The notes: generated from the sequence alone by a model not told the origin. DNA of 64,000 nt from Methylobacterium marchantiae (GCF_022179405.1 NZ_BPQT01000037.1:124001-188000); one strand, 5' to 3'. Counted from the first letter of the stretch, positions 1 to 9,639 are shown. Translations and numbers: made by a program.

Positions 1-557
1 AGGGCCGTGAGGATGCGCTGGGCCTCGATGGCGCCGACGATTCCGAGACGGATCGCGGCCGTGACGCAGCCTGCCGCCGCCTGATATCCGGCGATCTGCG
101 CCACCGCGCCCTCGCCGAGGCCGAGGGCGCGCCAGAGCGTGCCCTGGACGATCGGGAGGTGTCCGAGGAGCCGCCGGTCGCGGACCGCCTGCCGCAGATC
201 CTCCGCGCCGGGCGTACCGAGACGGGAATGGGTGGCAAGCAGCGCGGCGCCGTTGCGCCGGCTTCCCGTCCGCATGGGCTCGGCGATGGTGGCGGCCTCG
301 ATCGCCGCGTCGATGGCGGCGAGCCGGTCGATGTCGTTCCCGGCGCGATGCGACAGGATCAGGGCGACACGGTCGCTCCCCGCCCAGCGGTGGCGCAGCA
401 CCACCTCGATCGCGCGCGACAGCCCTTCTCCTCCAAAACCCTCGCCTCCGATCCGTTCCCCCAGGGCCGCGAGCCCCTCGATGCCGTTGGAGAAGGCGAA
501 GCTGCCGCTCGGGAAGGTGGAATCCGCCTGCTGCAGCGCGACGAGATTTTCCAGCAT
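1..557 (-). CDS. ureF: Urease accessory protein UreF (3' end outside window)
   Basis: UreF works with UreD and UreG as the chaperone complex that loads nickel into apo-urease in the cytoplasm. About 185 codons are open from the start to the window edge. The translation has the family's N-terminal FPSGSFAFSNGIEGL and the later HLPIVQGTLWRALGLGE. The ATG overlaps the ureE stop codon (TGATG), so the two genes are translationally coupled. The C-terminus, and presumably ureG, lie to the left of the window. The gene is too short for its full length to be judged. Confidence 0.93.
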   Translation of the reverse strand, partial: MLENLVALQQADSTFPSGSFAFSNGIEGLAALGERIGGEGFGGEGLSRAIEVVLRHRWAGSDRVALILSHRAGNDIDRLAAIDAAIEAATIAEPMRTGSRRNGAALLATHSRLGTPGAEDLRQAVRDRRLLGHLPIVQGTLWRALGLGEGAVAQIAGYQAAAGCVTAAIRLGIVGAIEAQRILTA

Positions 558-1021
558 CAGATCGTCTCGGGCGGCGCATCGACGGAAGGGGCGACACGCC
601 CGTCGGTGGCGAGTGCGCCCAGGCGGGCGAGGTAGGCATCGGGTTCGCCATCGAGGGCGACCAAGAGGGCATCCCCGTCGAACCTGACGCGCCAATGCAG
701 GTTGCCGGCATGATAGCCGAGCTCCACCGCCGCTGCCCTGTCCGCCGGCACCAGGCGCAGCCAGCGTTCCGCCCCGACCCGCAGGACGATGGCACGATCC
801 GGATCGAGGACGAGGACGGCTCCGTCGAACAGGGTCTCGTCGCGTGGCAGGGCGATGGCGATCTCCTCGCCCCCTCGGGTCGTCGCCCGCAGGCGCCGGC
901 GCGCCGTGTCCGCGGTCTCTATGGTTAGGATGTCGACCGCATGGCGATGATCGAGGTGGTGCAGGCGCCGGGCGATCTCGGGCTCGCTCCGGTTTCCGAT
1001 GATTCGATCGATGACCCGCAT
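557..1021 (-). CDS. ureE: Urease accessory protein UreE
   Basis: UreE is the cytosolic nickel metallochaperone that delivers Ni2+ to the UreDFG-urease complex. The protein starts MRVIDRIIGNR and has the UreE core, including a TRGGEEIAIALPRDETLFDG segment, followed by the peptidyl-carrier-like domain with HAGNLHWRVRF. It lacks the His-rich tail of some homologues, so it probably binds nickel only through core residues. I chose the inner ATG because GGGGACAGC precedes it; an ATG 21 bases upstream would add seven residues but has no clear ribosome binding site. It is coupled to ureF. Confidence 0.9.
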   Translation of the reverse strand: MRVIDRIIGNRSEPEIARRLHHLDHRHAVDILTIETADTARRRLRATTRGGEEIAIALPRDETLFDGAVLVLDPDRAIVLRVGAERWLRLVPADRAAAVELGYHAGNLHWRVRFDGDALLVALDGEPDAYLARLGALATDGRVAPSVDAPPETI

Positions 1022-1062
1022 GCTGTCCCCGGTCTCCCTCATGCGCCCGAACCCGTAGCATC

Positions 1063-1105
1063 GGCCTTTTCCGGGACGGACGCATCCCCGATCCCGGAAC
1101 AGGCC
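1063..1105 (-). terminator. Hairpin just after glmS
   Basis: Two 14-base arms (ggccttttccggga and tcccggaacaggcc) pair with one mismatch, starting 3 bases beyond the glmS stop codon. No U-run follows in the glmS direction, so this may be an attenuating or 3'-end-protecting hairpin rather than a full terminator between glmS and ureE. Confidence 0.6.
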
Positions 1106-1108
1106 GCC

Positions 1109-2935
1109 CTATTCCACCGTCACGGATTTCGCGAGGTTGCGCGGCTGGTCCACGTCTTTCCCCATGAACACGGCGGTGTGGTAGGCGATGAGCTGGATCG
1201 GCACCGCGTAGACGATGGGCGCCACGACCGGGTCGAGGTCGGGCATCGTCACCGTCGCCATGGTGTCGAGGCCGGCGGCCGCGGCGCCCTTGGCATCGCC
1301 GATGAGGATGATGCGTCCTCCGCGTGCGGCCACCTCCTGCATGTTCGACACCGTCTTCTCGAAGATCGCGTCGTGGGGCGCGATCACGATCACCGGCACG
1401 CTCTCGTCGATGAGGGCGATGGGACCGTGCTTGAGCTCGCCCGCGGCGTAGCCCTCGGCATGGATGTAGCTGATTTCCTTGAGCTTCAGGGCGCCTTCCA
1501 GGGCCATCGGGTAGCTCGTGCCGCGGCCGAGATAGAGCACGTCGCGGGCCTTCGAGACCTCGCGGGCCAGAAGCTCGATCTCGCCTTCCAGCTTGGTCGC
1601 ATCCGCCATCAGGCCCGGGACGGTGATGAGCGCGTCGACGAGTTCGCGCTCGCGCTCGGCGCTGAGGGTCCCCCGTGCCCGTCCGGCCGCGATGGCGAGG
1701 CACAGCAGCACCGTGAGCTGGCAGGAGAAGGCCTTGGTGGAGGCCACCCCGATCTCGGGGCCGGCCAGCGTCGGCACCACGGCCGAGGCCTCGCGGGCGA
1801 TGGTGGAGGTCGGCACGTTGACCACCGCCAGCGTGTGCTGGCCTTGGCTCTTGGCGTAGCGCAGGGAGGCCAGGGTGTCGGCGGTCTCGCCCGATTGCGA
1901 GATGACGAGGGTGAGGCCGGCCTTGTCGAGGGGCGGCTCGCGGTAGCGCGCCTCGGAGGCGACGTCGATCTCCACGGGCAGCCGCGCCAGGGATTCGAAC
2001 CAGTATTTCGCCACCAGCCCGGCATAATAGGCGGTGCCGCAGGCGGTGATCGAGAGCCGCGAGAGGTCCTTGAAATCGAACGGCAGCGCCTCGGGCAGGG
2101 CGACCCGGCCATTGGCGAGATCGACGTAATGGGCCAGCGTGCGGCCCACCACCTCGGGCTGCTCGTGGATTTCCTTGGCCATGAAGTGGCGGTGGTTGCC
2201 CTTCTCGACCCGGTAGGCCTGGGCGACGATGCGCTGGCGCTGGCGCGAGACCGGGTTGCCGTCGATGTCGCGGATCGCGGCGCCCTCGCGGGTCAGCACC
2301 GCCCAGTCGCCCTCCTCCAGATAGGTGATCTCCTCGGTGAAGGGGGCGAGGGCGAGGGCGTCCGAGCCCAGATAGGTCTCGCCCTCGCCGAAGCCGATGG
2401 CCAGGGGCGCACCGTGGCGGGCGCCGATGAGGAGATCGTCGTGGCCGGCGAAGATGAAGGCCAGGGCGAAGGCACCGCGCAGGCGCGGCAGGGCGGCGGC
2501 TACGGCCTCCACCGGGCCCAGGCCCTTGTCCATCTCGGCGCTGACGAGCTGGGCCACGACCTCGGTGTCGGTCTCGCTCTCGAAGCGCACGCCGCTGGCC
2601 TGCAACTCGGCCTTCAGCTCGCGGAAATTCTCGATGATGCCGTTATGGACGACGGCCAGCCGCGCCGTGGCATGGGGGTGGGCATTGGTCTCGTTGGGGC
2701 GGCCATGGGTGGCCCAGCGGGTATGGCCGATGCCGATGGCGCCGGGCAGCGGCTCGTCGCGCAGCCTGAGTTCGAGGTTGGAGAGCTTGCCCTCGGCGCG
2801 GCGGCGATCCAGCCGGCCATTGGCCAGCGTGGCGACCCCAGCCGAATCGTAGCCGCGATATTCGAGGCGGCGCAGGGCTTCGACCACCTGTCCCGCCACC
2901 GCCTCATGCCCGACGATGCCAACGATTCCGCACAT
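1109..2935 (-). CDS. glmS: Glutamine--fructose-6-phosphate aminotransferase (isomerizing)
   Basis: GlmS makes glucosamine-6-phosphate from fructose-6-phosphate and glutamine, the entry step to UDP-GlcNAc for peptidoglycan and lipid A. The 608-residue protein begins MCGIVGIVG, where Cys2 becomes the N-terminal nucleophile of the glutaminase domain (about 1-240). Two SIS sugar-isomerase domains follow, and the end is DQPRNLAKSVTVE, the classic GlmS C-terminus. The reading frame is open for 51 more codons upstream, but the Cys must directly follow the start Met, which fixes the ATG at 2935. It lies downstream of glmU on the same strand with 231 bases between them. Confidence 0.97.
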   Translation of the reverse strand: MCGIVGIVGHEAVAGQVVEALRRLEYRGYDSAGVATLANGRLDRRRAEGKLSNLELRLRDEPLPGAIGIGHTRWATHGRPNETNAHPHATARLAVVHNGIIENFRELKAELQASGVRFESETDTEVVAQLVSAEMDKGLGPVEAVAAALPRLRGAFALAFIFAGHDDLLIGARHGAPLAIGFGEGETYLGSDALALAPFTEEITYLEEGDWAVLTREGAAIRDIDGNPVSRQRQRIVAQAYRVEKGNHRHFMAKEIHEQPEVVGRTLAHYVDLANGRVALPEALPFDFKDLSRLSITACGTAYYAGLVAKYWFESLARLPVEIDVASEARYREPPLDKAGLTLVISQSGETADTLASLRYAKSQGQHTLAVVNVPTSTIAREASAVVPTLAGPEIGVASTKAFSCQLTVLLCLAIAAGRARGTLSAERERELVDALITVPGLMADATKLEGEIELLAREVSKARDVLYLGRGTSYPMALEGALKLKEISYIHAEGYAAGELKHGPIALIDESVPVIVIAPHDAIFEKTVSNMQEVAARGGRIILIGDAKGAAAAGLDTMATVTMPDLDPVVAPIVYAVPIQLIAYHTAVFMGKDVDQPRNLAKSVTVE

Positions 2936-3166
2936 GGTCGCTTCTCTCACACGATGGGGCCGGGTCGAGGGGCGGAAGCGATACGGGCCTCCGGCCATCC
3001 CGAACCGGGATGATGGCGGTGACCACGCAAAGACTGGCCCAAACTCTCTCGACCGGCCTTGTATCGGATCGGGACGGGGTTCGGCCACCTATCCGTCATC
3101 GTGGCGGATGAGAGGTGGAGAAACGTCTCATTACATGCATCGTAAAACGATAATAGGTATCTGAAA

Positions 3167-4573
3167 TCAGTCGTCTTTCTTTGATCTGGACGCCTTGATC
3201 GCCTGCAGGGCCGCCCGCATCCCGCCGGCCACGCCCTCGATGATGCGCTGGCGGCTGCGGGCGATGGCGAGGGCGTCGTCCGGGATCGAGGCGGTGATGA
3301 CCGAGCCCGCGCCGACGATGGCGCCGGCCCCGACGCTCACCGGTGCCACCAGGGCGGTGTTCGAACCGATGAACGCGCCGGCCCCGATCGTGGTGCGGTG
3401 CTTGTTCACCCCGTCATAATTGCAGGTGATGGTGCCGGCCCCGACATTGGCGCCCGGCCCGATCTCGGCATCGCCGAGATAGGTGAGGTGGTTGGCCTTG
3501 GCGCCCTCGCCGAGGCGCGCGTTCTTCATCTCGACGAAATTACCGATGCGCGAGCCCGCCTCCAGGACGGCACCCGGCCGGAGCCTCGCATAGGGGCCGA
3601 TGCTGACGCCCTGCGCCAGGGTCGCCCCTTCGAGATGCGAGAAGGCATGGATCACGCAATGGTCGCCCACGGTCACTCCGGGCCCGAACACCACATGAGG
3701 TTCCACCAGAACATCCCGGCCCAATACCGTGTCGAAACTCAAGAAAACCGTTTCCGGCGCCACCAGCGTGGCGCCTCCGATCTGGGCCGCGCGGCGCAGG
3801 CGGGCCTGGATCGTCGCCTCGGCGACACTGAGCTGGACCCGGTCGTTGACGCCCTGCGCCTCGGCCTCGTCCACGGGCACCACCGCCACGTCGAGCCCGT
3901 CCGCCACGGCGAGAGCGACCGCATCCGGCAGATAGTATTCGCCTGCCGCATTGTCGTTGCCGATCCGCGTCAGCAGAGCCAGCGCATGGGTTCCTGAGAG
4001 CGCCATCAGGCCGGCATTGCACAGGGTGACGGCGCGCTCGCTCTCGCTCGCATCTTTCTCCTCGCGGATGGCGAGGACCCGCCCGCTTTGCGTCAGCACC
4101 CGCCCGTAGCCGGTAGGGTTCTCCGCCGTGAAGGCGAGGACGGCCACCGCCGCCCCATCGGCCAGGGGAGCGCGCAGGCGGGTGAGGGTGGCGCCGGTGA
4201 TGAGGGGGGTATCGCCGAAGGCGATGACCACGTCGTCGGAGCCCGCCTCCAGGGCTGCGCGGGCGGCGAGCACCGCATGCGCCGTGCCGAGGCGCTCCAC
4301 CTGCGGATGGACCGAAGCTCCGGGCGCCGCGCGCGCGATCTCGGAGGCGACCGTCCCCTGCCCCAGTTCGACCACCACGGCGATGCGGTTCGCCCCCGCC
4401 TCGCCTGCGGCGGCGAGCACGTGGCCGAGCATGGTCCGCCCGGCCACGGCGTGGAGCACCTTGGGCAGGTCGGAGCGCATCCGCGTGCCCTTGCCGGCGG
4501 CCAGCACGATGGCGGTGAGGCTGCGTCCGCCCGCTTTCGCGGATTCGATCGAGGTGCTGGTCTCCGCCGTCAT
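3167..4573 (-). CDS. glmU: Bifunctional GlcNAc-1-P uridyltransferase / GlcN-1-P acetyltransferase
   Basis: GlmU carries out the last two steps to UDP-GlcNAc. The 468-residue protein has the N-terminal nucleotidyltransferase signature LAAGKGTRMRSDLPKVLH near residue 27. Its C-terminal left-handed beta-helix includes NFVEMKNARLGEGAKANHL and GAGTITCNYDGVNKHRT, the acetyl-CoA site region. The ATG has GGAGCGACG just upstream. The pairing with glmS supports a shared UDP-GlcNAc supply function. Length is normal for the family. Confidence 0.97.
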   Translation of the reverse strand: MTAETSTSIESAKAGGRSLTAIVLAAGKGTRMRSDLPKVLHAVAGRTMLGHVLAAAGEAGANRIAVVVELGQGTVASEIARAAPGASVHPQVERLGTAHAVLAARAALEAGSDDVVIAFGDTPLITGATLTRLRAPLADGAAVAVLAFTAENPTGYGRVLTQSGRVLAIREEKDASESERAVTLCNAGLMALSGTHALALLTRIGNDNAAGEYYLPDAVALAVADGLDVAVVPVDEAEAQGVNDRVQLSVAEATIQARLRRAAQIGGATLVAPETVFLSFDTVLGRDVLVEPHVVFGPGVTVGDHCVIHAFSHLEGATLAQGVSIGPYARLRPGAVLEAGSRIGNFVEMKNARLGEGAKANHLTYLGDAEIGPGANVGAGTITCNYDGVNKHRTTIGAGAFIGSNTALVAPVSVGAGAIVGAGSVITASIPDDALAIARSRQRIIEGVAGGMRAALQAIKASRSKKDD

Positions 4574-4695
4574 CGTCGCTCCGCCGTTCTCGGGCCCAGG
4601 GCCGGTTCACGCCATACTGCGTTCACGGCATGCCCGGCTGCGCTAATGCGCGGCTTCCCGGGTGGCAAGCCCGCACCCGTCCAGTGCGCCGCCGC

Positions 4696-4935
4696 TCAGT
4701 GGCTCTTCAGGATCAGGGTGATCAGCACGGCGGCCACGCACACGAACATCACGACCCCGAGGACCAGGCTCGCCAGCGTGGTTGTGGAGATATAGGTGCC
4801 CGCGACGCTTCCCAGCATGCGCGCGACACCCCCGCCGGCGGGGGGCGTCGCCTGTCCCGGATGGCCGCAGCCCGGGCAGGCGAAGGCCTGGACCGAGACC
4901 TGTCGTGTGCAGGCAGGGCATGGAATCAGTGCCAT
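4696..4935 (-). CDS. Small zinc-ribbon membrane protein
   Basis: This 79-residue protein has an N-terminal CPAC...CPGC pair (Cys6, Cys9, Cys20, Cys23) that should bind one zinc. A Gly/Pro linker follows, then one hydrophobic helix at about 53-75, and a short KSH tail. AAGGAGGCG sits just before the ATG, which supports real translation. The layout (cytosolic zinc ribbon plus one or two membrane segments) is common in small bacterial proteins of unknown role. No partner is evident from the neighbours. Confidence 0.75.
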   Translation of the reverse strand: MALIPCPACTRQVSVQAFACPGCGHPGQATPPAGGGVARMLGSVAGTYISTTTLASLVLGVVMFVCVAAVLITLILKSH

Positions 4936-5194
4936 GAGACGCCTCCTTCTGGCAGGAACGATGTCTCATTCTCTGGCATAGGCGCCGCCGTTCGGCCAGG
5001 GCGGCCCGCTCGTGAGGTTCCTTGCCCGTCATCGGCCCGTCATCGGCCCTTCGTTGGGCAGCTCAAAGAATCCGCGCTGTTTTGAACGGTTTCGGCCCTT
5101 CTCGGCTTAAGGTTGGGTTCAGGCCTCATCGTGGTAAAGCCGGGATACGCTGCATCGCACACCCACGCCCTCGCGCACCGACATCACAGGTCCA

Positions 5195-6817
5195 ATGACG
5201 CCGCCGATTCCGGGACTTCGCCGCGCCGCTATGGAGCCCGCCTCCCCCCCCGATCCGCTGATGAAGGGATCACAGGATCACAGCCGTCGCGACCTGTTGC
5301 GACAGGCGAGCGCGGTCGCGCTGATGGGCGCCCTGCCCGGTCTGGCCGCCGGCACGGCCCTGGCCGAGGACGCGGCCCCTGCCCTTCCCGCCGCCGGCGC
5401 GCCGTTCCAGGCCGGCACCGTCGCCGACCTCGCCCGCGCTCTCGCCAGACGGCCTTACGCCGCCCCGCGCACCGACGATCTGCCCGGCGCCCTGACGGGC
5501 CTCAACCGCGAGCAGTACAACGCCATCCGCACGGTGCCGGGCAGCGCGATCTGGTCGAACGACGCCCTCGGCTTCACCGTCGAGCCGCTGCATCGCGGCT
5601 CCGTCTTCACCGGACGTGTGGCCCTGGCCCTGGTGGAGGAAGGCACCGTACGCCCTCTCGCCTACGACCGCTCCCGCTTCGAGGCCGAAGGGTTCGCCCT
5701 GCCGGAATTCAAGGACGATCCGGGCTATTCGGGCCTGCGCATCCGCGCCCGGTTCGATGGCGGCGAACTCACCGATTTCGCCACCTTTCAGGGCGCCTCG
5801 TTCTTCCGCCTCGTCGCCACCGGTCAGGGCTTCGGCGTCACCGCCCGCGCCCTCACCCTGCGCCCGGCCGATGCCCGCGGCGAGGAATTCCCCGAGTTCC
5901 GCGCCATCTGGATCGAGCGTCCCGGTCCGGGCGGACCGCTGGTGCTCCACTGCCTCGTGGATTCTCCGTCCGCCACCGCCGCCCTGAGGATGAGCCTGAG
6001 GCCCGGTGGCGCCTCCCTGTGCGATGTCGAGGGCACGGTCTTCGCCCGCGCCGCCATCGATCATCTCGGCCTCGGCGGCATGACCACGAGCTACTTCTTC
6101 GGTCCCTATGACCGGCGCGGTGCCGACGATGCGCGCGCCGGCGCCTACGCCTCCACCGGCCTGCAGATCCGCACCGGCACCGGCGAGGCGATCTGGCGCC
6201 CGGCCCGCAACCCGGAGACGCTACAGGTCTCGTCCTTCCTCGACGACAACCCGAAAGGGTTCGGCCTGATGCAGCGGGCGCGCAGCTACGGTGATTTCGA
6301 GGACGACGTGCAGCATTGGGAGTGGCGCCCCTCGCTCTGGCTCGAGCCGTTCGGCGCCTGGGGGCCGGGGGCGGTGACGCTTCTGGAGATCCCGAGCGAT
6401 TCCGAGTTCAACGAGAACGTGCTCGCTTACTGGCGGCCGAAGGCCAAGCTGGAGGCGGGCGCCGAGTTTCCCTTCGGCTACCGTCAGCACTGGTGCTGGC
6501 AGCCCCCCGAGGCGTCCGCCGTGGCCGTCGTCTCCGGGACGCGCAGCGGCAAGGCGAAAGGTGAGGGCAACCGTCGCCTGTTCCTCGTCGACTTCACCGG
6601 CGAAGGCCTGTTCACGGATGCCGACCTGCAGCCGACCCTGCTGAGCTCTCCCGGAACGGTGGCGCCGCCGATCCTCTATCGCTATCCCGACGCTAAGACG
6701 GTGCGCGTCTCCTTCGAGCTCGATCCGGGCGGCGAGAAGACCTGCGAACTGCGCCTCGTGCTCAAGCGCGGCGACGCTGCCGTCACCGAAACCTGGCTCT
6801 ACCGGTGGACACCCTGA
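5195..6817 (+). CDS. opgG: Periplasmic glucan biosynthesis protein (OpgG/OpgD family)
   Basis: This family acts in the periplasm on the beta-glucan backbone of osmoregulated periplasmic glucans. The 540-residue protein has a twin-arginine signal (SRRDLL at about 30-35, hydrophobic stretch, ALA at about 57), as known for OpgD. The rest is the MdoG fold, with stretches such as EQYNAIRTVPGSAIW and FGPYDRRGADDARAGAY. The first ATG has only a weak AGG upstream, and later in-frame ATGs at 5231 and 5261 have none. The Tat signal argues for an OpgD-like protein. Its stop overlaps opgH, so the two are coupled. Confidence 0.93.
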   Translation: MTPPIPGLRRAAMEPASPPDPLMKGSQDHSRRDLLRQASAVALMGALPGLAAGTALAEDAAPALPAAGAPFQAGTVADLARALARRPYAAPRTDDLPGALTGLNREQYNAIRTVPGSAIWSNDALGFTVEPLHRGSVFTGRVALALVEEGTVRPLAYDRSRFEAEGFALPEFKDDPGYSGLRIRARFDGGELTDFATFQGASFFRLVATGQGFGVTARALTLRPADARGEEFPEFRAIWIERPGPGGPLVLHCLVDSPSATAALRMSLRPGGASLCDVEGTVFARAAIDHLGLGGMTTSYFFGPYDRRGADDARAGAYASTGLQIRTGTGEAIWRPARNPETLQVSSFLDDNPKGFGLMQRARSYGDFEDDVQHWEWRPSLWLEPFGAWGPGAVTLLEIPSDSEFNENVLAYWRPKAKLEAGAEFPFGYRQHWCWQPPEASAVAVVSGTRSGKAKGEGNRRLFLVDFTGEGLFTDADLQPTLLSSPGTVAPPILYRYPDAKTVRVSFELDPGGEKTCELRLVLKRGDAAVTETWLYRWTP

Positions 6818-8979
6818 ACACGCTCGCGCCCCTCCCCGTCTCCGAGACCCCGTCGCCCGCAGCCTCCGCGGCCCCGTTCCGGCCGGCCATGCCGCCGGAA
6901 GCTCCGCTGCCCATGCCGGTGCAGGATCTGGAGCGCTGGGACCCGGCCGGCGGCCACAGGCCGGCCGAACCCGCCCCCCGGCCATGGCTCGCCCGCGCCC
7001 TCGTCTTCGGCGGGGCGGCCCTGCTCACCGCCTATGGCGCCCTGGAAATGTACGAGGTCGTGGCCGTCTCGGGCGGGACGACGGCCCTGCAATACGTGCT
7101 GCTCGTGCTCTTCACCCTCAACTTTTCCTGGATCGCGCTCTCGTTCATGAGCGCGATCCTCGGATTCCTCACGCTCCTGCGCCGTCCGAAGTCGTCTCTC
7201 CCGCCCGAGCGGCTCTCCACCCGCACCGCGATCGTGATGCCGGTCTACAACGAGGCCACAGCCCGCACCTTCGCCGCCGTCGAGGCGATGCGGGCGGAGA
7301 TCGATGCCACCGGCCTCGGCGAGGCCTTCGACTACTTCGTCCTGTCGGACTCGACGCAAGGCGACGCCTGGATCGCCGAGGAACGCGCGTTCCTCGCCTT
7401 GCGCGCGCGCTGGGGCGAGGATGCGCGGCTCTATTACCGGCACCGGGCGAAGAACCATCACCGCAAGGCCGGCAATATCGGCGATTTCGTCTCGCGCTGG
7501 GGCGGCGCCTACGACCACATGCTGGTCCTCGACGCCGACAGCCTGATGACGGGCGCTTGCGTGGTGCATCTCGCCGCCGCCATGGAGGCGGACCCGGATT
7601 CCGGCATCATCCAGTCGCTGCCGCTCATCATCAACCGCAACACCCTGTTCGCCCGCGTCCAGCAATTCGCGGCGCGGATCTACGGCCCCGTCATCGCCAC
7701 CGGCCTCTCGGTCTGGTCGGGCCGCGACGGCAATTACTGGGGCCACAACGCCATCATCCGCACGAGGGCCTTCGCTGAAGCCTGCGGCCTGCCCGACCTG
7801 AAGGGCAAGCCGCCCTTCGGCGGCCACGTCCTCAGCCACGATTTCGTCGAGGCGGCGCTGATCCGGCGGGCCGGATGGAGCGTGACGATGCTGCCGGCCC
7901 TGCCCGGTTCCTACGAGGAGAGCCCGCCCTCGCTCATCGATGTGGCCGTTCGCGACCGGCGCTGGGCGCAGGGCAACCTCCAGCACAGCCGCATCATCGG
8001 GGCGGCGGGCCTCGCGCTCGCCTCGCGCCAGCATTTCGCCACCGGGATCGCCGGCTACGTCGCCTCCCCGCTCTGGCTCGGCCAGCTCGTGGTCGGTATC
8101 GCCCTGGTGCTCCAGACCGCCTACGTCCGGCCGGAATACTTCACCTCGGAATTCGGCCTCTACCCCGTCTGGCCGCGCTTCGACCCGGTGCGCGCCCTCC
8201 AGCTGTTCGGACTTACCATGGGCATCCTGCTGGCGCCCAAGCTGCTGGGGCTGATCCTCGCCCTCATCGACGGGCCGGTGCGCCGGGCCTCGGGCGGCGC
8301 CATCCGCCTCGTCCTGTCGAGCCTGATCGAGACGGTCCTCTCGGCGCTCATTGCCCCCATCGCCATGCTGATCCAGTCCGGCTCGGTGTTCGAGATCCTG
8401 GTCGGGCGCGATACCGGCTGGAACCCGCAGCGCCGCGACGACGGCTCGATCCCGTTCCGCGACATCGTCCGCCGTCACCGCTGGCACATGGTGCTGGGCT
8501 TGGTGACCGGCATCGCCGCCTTCGCCATCGCCACCTCGCTGTTCCTCTGGATGTCGCCCACCATCCTCGGCCTCGTCCTCGCGATCCCGATCTCCTGGGC
8601 GAGCGGGCAGCTCGGCTTCGGCCTCGCCCTGAAGCGCCTCGGCCTGCTGATGACGCCGGAGGAGCGCGACCCGCCTTCCATCGCGGTGAGCGCCGGTGCG
8701 CTGGCCTCCCGCAACGCCGAGGGCGGCCTCGACGAGGCCGATGCGATCCGCTCCCTCCACGCCGATGCGGGTTTCGCCGAGGCCCATGCGCTGATGCTGC
8801 CCGAGATGCCGCCGCGCCCTCGCGGCACCATCGATACCGACCGTGCGCTGGCCCAGGCCAAGGTGGTGGAAGCCGAGACGATCGAGGAGGCCGCCGCCTG
8901 GCTCAGCCCGAAGGAGCGCATGGCCCTCCTCCACGACCGCGCCCTTCTCGACCGGCTCTCCCGCCTGGAACCGGCGTGA
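6805..8979 (+). CDS. opgH: Glucans biosynthesis glucosyltransferase OpgH (MdoH)
   Basis: OpgH is an inner-membrane GT2 enzyme that polymerises and exports the linear glucan handled by OpgG. The 724-residue protein shows the GT2 residues VLDADS, SHDFVEAALIRRAGW and RRWAQGNLQH. These are flanked by N-terminal membrane helices (about 60-130) and several C-terminal ones (about 415-600). It starts with GTG, 13 bases inside opgG, with no strong ribosome binding site, so it probably depends on translation of opgG. An inner ATG near 6888 is an alternative. Length is normal for alphaproteobacterial members. Confidence 0.95.
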   Translation: MDTLNTLAPLPVSETPSPAASAAPFRPAMPPEAPLPMPVQDLERWDPAGGHRPAEPAPRPWLARALVFGGAALLTAYGALEMYEVVAVSGGTTALQYVLLVLFTLNFSWIALSFMSAILGFLTLLRRPKSSLPPERLSTRTAIVMPVYNEATARTFAAVEAMRAEIDATGLGEAFDYFVLSDSTQGDAWIAEERAFLALRARWGEDARLYYRHRAKNHHRKAGNIGDFVSRWGGAYDHMLVLDADSLMTGACVVHLAAAMEADPDSGIIQSLPLIINRNTLFARVQQFAARIYGPVIATGLSVWSGRDGNYWGHNAIIRTRAFAEACGLPDLKGKPPFGGHVLSHDFVEAALIRRAGWSVTMLPALPGSYEESPPSLIDVAVRDRRWAQGNLQHSRIIGAAGLALASRQHFATGIAGYVASPLWLGQLVVGIALVLQTAYVRPEYFTSEFGLYPVWPRFDPVRALQLFGLTMGILLAPKLLGLILALIDGPVRRASGGAIRLVLSSLIETVLSALIAPIAMLIQSGSVFEILVGRDTGWNPQRRDDGSIPFRDIVRRHRWHMVLGLVTGIAAFAIATSLFLWMSPTILGLVLAIPISWASGQLGFGLALKRLGLLMTPEERDPPSIAVSAGALASRNAEGGLDEADAIRSLHADAGFAEAHALMLPEMPPRPRGTIDTDRALAQAKVVEAETIEEAAAWLSPKERMALLHDRALLDRLSRLEPA

Positions 8980-8988
8980 CCCAATCGA

Positions 8989-9300
8989 TCAATCCGTCGC
9001 CTTCTGCTCCGTGCACACGACGGGATGCTTCGATTCATCGGTCCACGTCACCTCCTGGCCCTTGCCGCGCAGTTCGTGCGTCTCGTCGCCGGTAGCGTAA
9101 ACCGGAGCCGCTCGGCTGCGCCGGAAGGCTGCGTGCCGGGCCCGAGACGGTCTGACGATCGCCGACTGCCCCGAATCCGAGGTCACGAACCCGACCGTGA
9201 GCAGAGTGTTTCTGGGACACGAGAAGACCACCCGCGTCTCCGAGGCCGCAGCACTCCTGTCCCGATCCTGTGCGGAGATGGAGAGGGTCGAACACCCCAC
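8989..9300 (-). pseudogene. MliC-like (lysozyme inhibitor family) remnant, probably frameshifted
   Basis: One frame reads VVFSCPRNTLLTVGFVTSD and, near its end, ETHELRGKGQEVTWTDESK then PVVC. This matches the MliC fold: first Cys strand, the SKG/RGKG strand and the last Cys. Between them the family pattern (LxxQxSxSGxRY) appears in the neighbouring frame, as SLPAQPSGSGLRY, so two compensating shifts are likely. The frame has no signal peptide; a signal-like start (MSFLTRGAFACVFSHLAA) lies in another frame at about 9394. It is either a decayed gene or a diverged protein; homology is moderately sure, decay less so. Confidence 0.5.
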
Positions 9301-9549
9301 AGGGTGCCGATGAACACCGGCGAGATCCGGATGCTGCGGGAGCAGCCAAGTGGCTGAAGACGCACGCGAACGCTCCGCGTGTCAAAAAGCTCAAGGATGG
9401 GCCGATGACAGGAGTTCAGCCCGATCCGAGCCGAAGGACCGAACGGCTCAGGTTGACGCTGCCATAGGCGCAGCCATAGACAGGTCAGCCGGACGATCAG
9501 GCCAAGGGCGACGCGCGAAAGCCCGGGCAAGAGAGCCGTCGAACGATCC

Positions 9550-9639
9550 GGAAGGGTGGCCGAGTGGTTTAAGGCAGCGGTCTTGAAAACCGCCGTGGGA
9601 GCAATTCCACCGTGGGTTCGAATCCCACCCCTTCCGCCA
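9550..9639 (+). tRNA. tRNA-Ser (anticodon UGA)
   Basis: The 90-base sequence has a 7-bp acceptor stem (GGAAGGG with CCCTTCC), discriminator G and encoded CCA. The anticodon arm gives TGA in the loop CTTGAAA. There is a long variable arm (about GTGGGAGCAATTCCAC) typical of class II tRNA, and a GGTTCGAATCC T-arm. The anticodon reads UCA and related serine codons. Confidence 0.97.

Noticed and set aside
941-3013. 690-codon open frame on the + strand
   Set aside because: It lies antisense to glmS. Its His/Gly/Arg-rich translation is the usual shadow of a GC-rich coding strand.
2936-3166. Possible regulatory RNA in the glmS leader
   Set aside because: The leader shows no glmS ribozyme-like pattern, and that riboswitch is essentially a Gram-positive feature. 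Only weak hairpins are present.
6799-8934. 711-codon open frame on the minus strand
   Set aside because: Antisense to opgH, low-complexity charged translation, no family match.
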